A DNA stretch of 64,000 nucleotides from Rhodanobacter sp. Root480 (GTDB lineage Bacteria; Pseudomonadota; Gammaproteobacteria; Xanthomonadales; Rhodanobacteraceae), in assembly GCF_001426645.1 (NCBI RefSeq), contig NZ_LMEX01000002.1, positions 62,001-126,000 of the forward strand, in the 5' to 3' direction. A program made the translations under genes and the position numbers. The notes under the pieces were generated by a model that was given only the letters and a program-made list of their open reading frames with translations, was not told the DNA's origin and searched no databases. Below, in pieces: positions 57,024 through 64,000 of the stretch (positions within the stretch are counted from its first letter, which is position 1; every line of letters starts with the position of its first letter).

Positions 57024-57719
57024 TCAACCGTTGTGCGCGGCCATCGCCATCGCTTCCGGACGCTTGGCGCCCACGAAACGCTTGGCCCAGTAGCCGGTCT
57101 CCAGGCTGGAGATTTCCACCGACTTGCCGGTGGTGGGCGAATGGATGAAGCGGCCGTCGGAGATGTAGATGCCCACGTGCGAGACGCGGTGCTTGCCGCT
57201 CGTGCGGAAGAACACCAGGTCGCCGGGCTTCATGTCGGCGCGCTTGACCTTCAACCCGGCCAGGAACTGCGCCGCGGAATTGGTCGGCAACTGCATGCCC
57301 ACCGCGTGGGCAAACACGTAACGCACGAAACCGCTGCAATCGAAACCGGTCGAGGGGTCGCGGCCGCCACGTACATAACGGGTATCGCGCAGCTTCATCG
57401 CCATCGCGATCAAGGCCTTGCGCAGGTCGGTGACGCCGACGACGTCTTCCGCCTCTTCGTCCGCGGCAGTTGCCATGTCCGGCTTGACCGGCGCGACGTG
57501 GGCCACGTTGCGGTGGGCCAGCAGTGCGGGGAACGCGGCCGCATCGGCGCCAGCCAGGGACACGCTGGCGAAGATCGGCAGCGGCGCTACGGCCGGGGCG
57601 GCAGCGGTGGTGGCGGGCTGAACATCGATATAGGCGCTATGCGTGACGGCAGCATGCAGCGAACCGCAGAGTGATGCGGCAACAACGGCCGCAGCAACGG
57701 TCAATCGGTGGCTTGGCAT
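57024..57719 (-). CDS. Exported NlpC/P60 (C40) cysteine peptidase
   Basis: The 231-residue protein has a signal peptide (MPSHRLTVAAAVVAASLCGSLHA). A disordered Ala/Pro linker leads to the C40 domain (about 105-225), with catalytic Cys128 in TGFDCSGFVRYVF, His181 in VSHVGIYI and a third polar His193 in FIHSP. Such enzymes cut stem peptides of peptidoglycan. The domain has no obvious binding module, so partner proteins may localise it. The 216 bp upstream (57720-57935) hold no gene. Confidence 0.93.
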   Translation of the reverse strand: MPSHRLTVAAAVVAASLCGSLHAAVTHSAYIDVQPATTAAAPAVAPLPIFASVSLAGADAAAFPALLAHRNVAHVAPVKPDMATAADEEAEDVVGVTDLRKALIAMAMKLRDTRYVRGGRDPSTGFDCSGFVRYVFAHAVGMQLPTNSAAQFLAGLKVKRADMKPGDLVFFRTSGKHRVSHVGIYISDGRFIHSPTTGKSVEISSLETGYWAKRFVGAKRPEAMAMAAHNG

Positions 57720-57935
57720 GCGGGACTATCCCCTTTTGCGGTTCACGGACTGTCACCGAACGGTGTCGATGACGTGACGAAGGGGTGAACTTAGCAAAGG
57801 GAGATAGGCCGTATGTTCGATCCGGGTTAACTGAACTCCGTCGTTTCGGGTTTCCGAGACGGCGCGCACAGTTGGAATGGACTGATTCGACAGGGAAAAT
57901 CGTCGCACGCCGGCTGAGATCGCGGCGAACCGCCT

Positions 57936-58655
57936 TCAGCCAGCAGCAGGTATGACCGTCGGCTGGGGGCGCTGGCCGAAGATCGCCGTGCCGATCCGTA
58001 TCTCGGTGGCGCCCTCGGCGATCGCCAGCGGGAAATCGCCGCTCATACCCATCGACAGCCGCTGCAGATCGTGCCCGCGGGCCGCCGCCTGGTCGCGCAG
58101 CTCGCGCAACTGGCGGAAACAGCCGCGAACCACGCGCGGATCGTCGGAATGGGTGGCCAGCGTCATCAGCCCGCGCGGGCGCAACGTCGGGTAGTCGCGC
58201 AAGCTGTCCAGGAACGCCGGCAGCTGCGCCGGCTCCAGCCCGTACTTGCTTTCCTCGGCGGCGGTCTTGACCTGCACCAGCACGTCGATCGCCCGCCCCG
58301 CGGCCACCAGTTGGCGGTGCAGCGCCACGGCGAGTTGCGGCCGGTCCAGCGACTGCACTTCGCTGGCCAGCCGCGCCACGTCATGGGCCTTGTTGGTTTG
58401 CAGGTGGCCAATCACCACCCACTCGATGCCGCAGCCATCCAGCGCGGCGGCCTTGTCGCGGATTTCCTGCACCCTGTTCTCGCCGAAGCGACGCAAGCCC
58501 AGCGCCATCGCGGCGCGAACGGTCTCGGCGTCGAAGGTCTTGCTGACCGGCAGGATCGTCACCCCGGCCGGATCGCGCCCGGCGGCATGGCAGGCTTCGT
58601 CCACGCGCCGACGGACGTCGGCCCAGTTGGCGGCGAGATAGGTGGGGTCTGGCAA
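57936..58655 (-). CDS. yggS: YggS-family pyridoxal-phosphate homeostasis protein
   Basis: The 239-residue PLP-binding protein has the lysine at residue 39 in ILPVSKTFD, and the family motifs LRRFGENRVQEIRDK, WVVIGHLQTNKAHDVA, AEESKYGLEP, and LSMGMSGDFPLAIAEGATEIRIGTAIFG. The best start is the TTG at 58653-58655, which has AAGGAG eight bases upstream; the longer frame begins with an unsupported ATG. It has no catalytic activity in known relatives and controls free PLP. It lies 93 bp downstream of the M20 peptidase gene. Confidence 0.93.
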   Translation of the reverse strand: MPDPTYLAANWADVRRRVDEACHAAGRDPAGVTILPVSKTFDAETVRAAMALGLRRFGENRVQEIRDKAAALDGCGIEWVVIGHLQTNKAHDVARLASEVQSLDRPQLAVALHRQLVAAGRAIDVLVQVKTAAEESKYGLEPAQLPAFLDSLRDYPTLRPRGLMTLATHSDDPRVVRGCFRQLRELRDQAAARGHDLQRLSMGMSGDFPLAIAEGATEIRIGTAIFGQRPQPTVIPAAG

Positions 58656-58748
58656 CGTTGGAATCTCCTTTGAAGCGAGGAGTGATGAGTGAGGGAAAGC
58701 CGGGTAACGCGTGCCCTCCCTCACTCCCCTTGGCTCACTTCTCCGCCG

Positions 58749-60203
<1,455 letters not shown>

Positions 60204-60411
60204 CGCGAAACTCCAACAGCGGCAAATGCGCATTCTATCAGTGGCATATGTTGCCCCTGCGCCGACGTGTCGTAAGTCATGCCTCACAGTTCTCCACGCA
60301 TGACGCGCACGGCCTGTCTGCGCGCGGTCCGGCTGTGCCCGCCGCGCGAAGCGGCCAGTGTGGGGAGGCGGCCATCGGCGCCGCCTCGATTCTTTCGCAA
60401 GGAGCAAACCC

Positions 60412-60726
60412 ATGATCCGCAAACTCGCCACCCTCGCCTTCGTCGCCCTGGTCTCCCTGCCCGCACTGGCGTTCGCCGCCACGCCGGTCAATATCAACCA
60501 GGCCGACGCACCCACCATTGCCAAGTCGCTGGACGGCATCGGCACTTCGCGCGCCGAGGCCATCGTGGCCTGGCGCGATGCCCACGGCCCGTTCAAGAAG
60601 GCCGACGACCTGCGCCACGTCAAGGGCATCGGCAAGGCCACCATCGAGCGCAACCGCGACGCCATCCTGCTGGCCGATACCGCCGCAGCGCCGGCCATGC
60701 ACAAGAACGCCACTCGCAAGGAGTGA
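60412..60726 (+). CDS. ComEA-like helix-hairpin-helix protein, exported
   Basis: The 104-residue protein has AAGGAG and a signal peptide (MIRKLATLAFVALVSLPALAFA). The mature part is a ComEA helix-hairpin-helix domain: VNINQADAPTIAKSLDGIGTSRAEAIVAWRDAHGPFKKADDLRHVKGIGKATIERNRD. It probably binds DNA non-specifically in the periplasm, as a part of natural uptake or a general DNA-binding protein. Divergent from the M20 gene. Confidence 0.92.
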   Translation: MIRKLATLAFVALVSLPALAFAATPVNINQADAPTIAKSLDGIGTSRAEAIVAWRDAHGPFKKADDLRHVKGIGKATIERNRDAILLADTAAAPAMHKNATRKE

Positions 60727-60729
60727 CCC

Positions 60730-60825
60730 TTTCCTTTGCCCCCTCCCCTGCGTCAGCAGGGGAGGGCTGGGCGACCGCAGGGAGTGCTTCAGCTGAGGGG
60801 TCGCTTTTGATCCTCCCCTCCGGAC
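60730..60825. repeat. Two-hairpin palindromic repeat, copy 2
   Basis: CCCTCCCCTGC/GCAGGGGAGGG forms a strong hairpin, followed by a GC-rich run and GCTTTTGATC. It is a reverse-oriented relative of the element at 1153-1261 and may also end transcription of the ComEA-like gene. Confidence 0.72.
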
Positions 60826-60912
60826 CAGGCGCCGCCCCGCTCCCGCCACCCCAACGTCCACCCACCGCACCGCTGCGCTAAACTCGCGCGCCCTGCTGCC
60901 GTTGTACTGGAC

Positions 60913-61398
60913 ATGATCCTGCCGCGTTACCACGTTGCCGCCTCCGCCATACCCGGTGCAGGCAAGGGCCTGTTTCTCGATGAACCCGTCGCCGCGGGCC
61001 GCGTGCTGACCGCGCCCGACGGCATCGACCGCACCTTTCGCCACGCCGAAATCGCCGCCTCCCCCGCGCTGAGCGCCCAATGGCACGCCAGCGCGCGCTG
61101 GTTCGAGGATCGCTACACGCTGTCGCCGGATTGGCCCGACGAGTGCTACATCAACCACAGCTTCGCGCCAAACGGGCTATGGCACCTGGGCTTCGTGTTC
61201 GCGCTGGCCGACCTGCCCGCAGGAACCGAGCTGACGGTGGATTACCGCCACCTGCTGCCGCCGGGCCAGAGCGAGGATTTTGCCGATTCGGTGACAGGTG
61301 AGATAATTACCGGCTTGCCCTGGCACGAGAGTCTTGCCAGCACTACCCAGGCGCTGGCCCGTTTGCTGGCCGCCACCGACGCTGACCGTGATGTTTGA
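60913..61398 (+). CDS. SET-domain protein (putative protein-lysine methyltransferase)
   Basis: The 161-residue protein has a compact SET domain: GAGKGLFLDEPVAAGRVL near the start, then CYINHSFAPNGLWHLGFVFALADLPAGTELTVDYRHLLP, which contains the NHS..PN motif and the TVDY end of the fold. The usual pre- and post-SET cysteines are absent. Bacterial SET proteins are uncommon and their targets are rarely known. Its stop overlaps the GNAT gene by 8 bp, so the two are coupled. Confidence 0.88.
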   Translation: MILPRYHVAASAIPGAGKGLFLDEPVAAGRVLTAPDGIDRTFRHAEIAASPALSAQWHASARWFEDRYTLSPDWPDECYINHSFAPNGLWHLGFVFALADLPAGTELTVDYRHLLPPGQSEDFADSVTGEIITGLPWHESLASTTQALARLLAATDADRDV

Positions 61399-61930
61399 CA
61401 TTCCTACCCTCCAAACGGCGCGCTTGCGCCTGACCGCGCTCACCGAGCGTCACTTCGACGATTACGCCGCCATGCTGGCCAATCCCGAAAGCACGCGCTG
61501 GGTCGGCGACGGCCAACCGCTGGACCGCACCAACGCCTGGCGTTCGCTGGCGATGCTGCTGGGCCACTGGCAGTTGCGCGGTTGCGGCATGTGGGCGCTG
61601 GAGCTGAAAAGCACCGGCGAGTTCATCGGCCGCGTGGGTTTCATGTACCCGGAAGGCTGGCCCGACCTGGAGCTGGGCTGGATGTTGAAACCCGAACACC
61701 AGCACATGGGTTACGCCACCGAGGCAGGCAACGCCGCGCTGGATTTCGTGTGGAACCGCCTGCACGCGCCGCGGGTGATCAGCCTGGTGCGGATCGGCAA
61801 CGAAGCCTCCGACCGCCTCGCCGAACGGCTCGGCGGCGAGCATATCGAAGACATGGATTTCTACGGCAGCCACAGCCACGTGTTTGCCTACTACCCGCCC
61901 CATCGCGAGCATCGCCGCGCCTACGCGTAA
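61391..61930 (+). CDS. GNAT-family (RimJ/RimL-like) N-acetyltransferase
   Basis: The 179-residue protein starts at MFDIPTLQTARLRLTAL, a RimJ/L-type start. GEFIGRVGFMYPEGWPDLELGWMLKPEHQHMGYATEAGNAALDFVW gives motif A with the LxPxxxGxGYATEA pattern, and later IGNEASDRLAERLGGEH. Such enzymes acetylate protein N-termini or small amines. The start overlaps the SET-protein stop. The target is unknown; a protein substrate shared with the SET enzyme is a speculation. Confidence 0.9.
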   Translation: MFDIPTLQTARLRLTALTERHFDDYAAMLANPESTRWVGDGQPLDRTNAWRSLAMLLGHWQLRGCGMWALELKSTGEFIGRVGFMYPEGWPDLELGWMLKPEHQHMGYATEAGNAALDFVWNRLHAPRVISLVRIGNEASDRLAERLGGEHIEDMDFYGSHSHVFAYYPPHREHRRAYA

Positions 61931-61942
61931 GCGCCGCGCGCT

Positions 61943-63610
61943 TCAGTAAACGTCGCGGCGATAGCGGCCTGTTTCGCGCAACTGCTCGACGGCCGTCTCA
62001 CCCAGCACCTCGCACAACACCGCATCCACCGCCGGCGCCATGCCCTGCAGGCTGCCGCAGACCTGGATCGCCGCCCCGGCGGCCACCCATTCGCGCAACG
62101 TGCCCGCCTGCTCATGCAGGCGCCGCTGCACGTAGATGCGCTCGGCCTGTTCGCGCGACCAGGCAAAATCCGCGCGTTCCAGCTGGCCCTGAGCCAGCCA
62201 GCGGTTGATCTCGTCGCGGTAGGGCAAGTCGTGCGCCTGCTGGCGCTCGCCGTACAGCAGCCAGTTGCGGTAGCGGCCCGCGTCGATCCGCTCCTTCAGC
62301 AACGCGCGCAGGGCGGCCATGCCGGTGCCGTTGCCGATCAGGATCAGCGGCCGCGCATCGGCGGGCGCATGGAAGGCGGCGTTGCGGCGCACGCGCAAGG
62401 CGATCTCGCTTCCGATCGGCGCATGCATGGTCAGCCAGCCCGAGCCAATGCCCGGCGTTCCATCCGGCGTGTTCTGCTGGCGCACCAGCAGGTGGATGGC
62501 ACCATCGGCCGGTACCGAGGCGATCGAATATTCGCGGTGCGGCAACAGTTGCAGCCGGGCCGCCACCGCAGCCTCGTCCAGCCCCGTCATCTCGCCGGGC
62601 GCCGGCAGGCGACAGCGTGCCAGCAGGCTGGACAGGGTCAGTGATTCCTTTCCAAACATCACCATGGCGTTGCCGTCGAGCGCGTGCGCCGACAGCCACT
62701 GCACCACGTCGGCGGGCGCATGCCGCGGCCCGATGTCCACCAGGTCGCCAGCCTGCCACGACGCCGCGCCGTGCAGCGGTCGCAAGGCCAGATGGAAGCA
62801 GGGGCCGCCCAGGCTGCCGGCATTGAGTAGTTGCCGTTCCGCCAGCTGCCATGGCTGATAGCGCGGCGGCTGCCAATCCGGCAGGTCGCGCACGTCGCAC
62901 AGCGCGGCCAGATGGTGCTGCCAGTGGCGCAGCGCGGCGGCGTCCTCGTCGTCCACTTCCACCGGATCGAACAGCGCCTGCGCGCCGCTGGCCCGCAGCC
63001 AGCGCTGCAACTGGCGGCCGAAACCGCAGAACTCGTCGTAGTCGCTGTCGCCCAGCGCCAGCAGGCCGTAACGCACGCCGGCCAGATCCGCCGCGTTCGC
63101 CATCGCCTGATGGGCGAAGGCGACGGCCATGTCCGGCGGCTCGCCATCACCGGTGGTACTGACCACGAACAGCGCACGCGAGGTATCGCGCAGGGCCGCC
63201 ACGGTCGACGCGTCGATGGCATCCACGCGCGACGGCACGCCCGCCGTTTGCAGGCTTTGCCAGGTTTGCCGCGCCAGTTGCTCGGCCAGGCCGGTCTGGC
63301 TGGCGTAGAACACGCGCACCGTATCCGCCGCGGCCGGCACGGGTGCCACGGCGGTTTGCGCTGCCGGGGCGGCCGCTACGGTTTCACCGCCTTCGGTCCG
63401 TCCGCGGCGGTGACGGAACCAGCCCACCAGCGCCATCCAGCTGCCCAGCAATCCTGCCGCAGCCAGCCAGCAGTGGCGGCCCGGATCGTGCCACTGCACC
63501 ACTTCGACGCGGCAGTACCACAGCAGTGCGGCCAGCAGGCCGAACGTCGCCAGCAACATGCCGTTGCTGACGGCGGCCAGCCGGCCGAACGTGTCGTGAT
63601 CGCGTTTCAT
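61943..63610 (-). CDS. Membrane-anchored diflavin reductase (flavodoxin plus FNR domains)
   Basis: The 555-residue protein has two N-terminal membrane helices (residues about 17-33 and 47-65), a flavodoxin domain (about 98-240: VRVFYASQTGLAEQLARQ, FVVSTTGDGEPPD, LLALGDSDYDEFCGFGRQ) and an FNR domain (about 255-555: EYSIASVPADG, LILIGNGTGMAALRALL, IQVCGSLQGM). The arrangement resembles sulfite-reductase flavoprotein-like reductases with a membrane lead. It overlaps apbE by ATGA. It probably passes electrons from cytosolic NADPH into the membrane or periplasm. Confidence 0.9.
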   Translation of the reverse strand: MKRDHDTFGRLAAVSNGMLLATFGLLAALLWYCRVEVVQWHDPGRHCWLAAAGLLGSWMALVGWFRHRRGRTEGGETVAAAPAAQTAVAPVPAAADTVRVFYASQTGLAEQLARQTWQSLQTAGVPSRVDAIDASTVAALRDTSRALFVVSTTGDGEPPDMAVAFAHQAMANAADLAGVRYGLLALGDSDYDEFCGFGRQLQRWLRASGAQALFDPVEVDDEDAAALRHWQHHLAALCDVRDLPDWQPPRYQPWQLAERQLLNAGSLGGPCFHLALRPLHGAASWQAGDLVDIGPRHAPADVVQWLSAHALDGNAMVMFGKESLTLSSLLARCRLPAPGEMTGLDEAAVAARLQLLPHREYSIASVPADGAIHLLVRQQNTPDGTPGIGSGWLTMHAPIGSEIALRVRRNAAFHAPADARPLILIGNGTGMAALRALLKERIDAGRYRNWLLYGERQQAHDLPYRDEINRWLAQGQLERADFAWSREQAERIYVQRRLHEQAGTLREWVAAGAAIQVCGSLQGMAPAVDAVLCEVLGETAVEQLRETGRYRRDVY

Positions 63611-64000
63611 CGGCGCACCGCCGCAGCGAATGCCGGCGACATCCGCTGCACGAAACCGTCTGCCGTTCGCACGATCATCAACACGGCCAGCCCGTGCGCC
63701 CGCGCGTACGCCATGCCCTTGTCGGCGCCCATCACGCTGAGCGTGGTGCCCAGCGGATCGGCCTGCATGCACTCGTCCGCCAGCACGCTCACCGAAGCCA
63801 CTTCGTGCGGCACCGGGTAGCCGCTGCGCGGATCGATGTGGTGCGAGTAGTAGCGGCCGCCGTCCTCGAACACGTGGCGGTAGTCGCCCGAGGTGGCGAT
63901 GGCGTGCTCGTCCAGTGAGACCGTGTCGATCAGTTCATCGGCATCGACCACCGCGCCGGCTGCCGCGTCCGGCCGCTCGATGCCCACCCGCCACACGCTG
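63607..64000 (-). CDS. apbE: FAD:protein FMN transferase ApbE, N-terminus cut by window edge
   Basis: Only the C-terminal 130 or so residues are present. They contain the family region: TSGDYRHVFEDGGRYYSHHIDPRSGYPVPHEVASVSVLADECMQADPLGTTLSVMGADKGMAYARAHGLAVLMIVR. The frame is open through the window end. ApbE attaches FMN to a threonine of exported redox proteins. It is coupled to the diflavin reductase, as in flavinylation-dependent electron-transfer clusters; the target protein lies outside the window. Confidence 0.92.
   Translation of the reverse strand, partial: SVWRVGIERPDAAAGAVVDADELIDTVSLDEHAIATSGDYRHVFEDGGRYYSHHIDPRSGYPVPHEVASVSVLADECMQADPLGTTLSVMGADKGMAYARAHGLAVLMIVRTADGFVQRMSPAFAAAVRR

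Overview
The window is a GC-rich chromosomal segment of a gammaproteobacterium. It most resembles the Xanthomonadales/Lysobacterales, and probably the Rhodanobacteraceae (Rhodanobacter, Dyella or a relative). The evidence is an XgtA-type alpha-glucosidase beside a large TonB-dependent receptor, xerD next to dsbC, a GlxA-type FtrA regulator facing a rhodanese, and dispersed palindromic repeats built on a GTAGGAGCGGCTTCAGCCGC-type arm. This placement comes from gene content and is not a computed phylogeny. No phage, insertion sequence, CRISPR array, secretion cluster or recognised defence system is visible. The window is mostly core metabolism with one strongly clustered catabolic locus.

Layout. 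1-11.9 kb: the end of ettA, a Tat-exported GH79-type glycosidase, pyrF, a secreted unknown, a GNAT enzyme, a rhodanese facing the AraC-type regulator ftrA, two unknowns, a flavodoxin-like reductase, a DUF427 protein, an exported erythromycin-esterase-fold protein, a peptide deformylase and a DUF4197 protein. 12-17.8 kb: cstA with its small YbdD partner, a DUF2127 membrane protein, an EamA exporter, a GT2 glycosyltransferase and a membrane unknown. 17.8-26.5 kb: purL, dsbC, xerD, an RDD membrane protein, a methyltransferase, a PHB depolymerase with a cysteine nucleophile, and tRNA-Arg(CCT). 26.6-30.9 kb: an ALDH7-type dehydrogenase, a DUF4190 protein, a 162-bp imperfect hairpin, then pyrD and murB.

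31.2-43.3 kb is a maltodextrin/starch utilisation locus. A cytoplasmic GH13 alpha-glucosidase is divergent from a TonB-dependent receptor, which is followed by an exported GH13 amylase, an exported six-hairpin glycosidase-like protein, an SLC45/GPH-type sugar transporter and a second exported GH13 amylase. The 433-bp divergent intergenic region carries two 14-bp palindrome-like sites that are exact reverse complements of each other, a likely operator pair for a LacI-family regulator. The inferred flow is extracellular or surface cleavage, TonB-dependent uptake, periplasmic trimming, inner-membrane transport and cytoplasmic hydrolysis.

43.5-53.2 kb: an old-yellow-enzyme reductase, a DUF502 membrane protein, M14 and M13 metallopeptidases, and an iron module (Fur-box-like site, TonB siderophore receptor, PiuC-type dioxygenase). 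53.2-64 kb: rapA, a rhomboid protease, an NlpC/P60 peptidase, a YggS-type PLP protein, an M20 dipeptidase, a ComEA-like helix-hairpin-helix protein, an overlapping SET-domain/GNAT pair, and a membrane-anchored diflavin reductase overlapped by apbE, which runs off the end.

Intergenic space is rich in repeats: at least six paired copies of a REP-like element, two copies of a CCCTGAGCGTAGCCGC-type inverted repeat and two copies of a third palindromic family. Apart from the divergent region of the maltodextrin locus, no gap exceeds about 300 bp.
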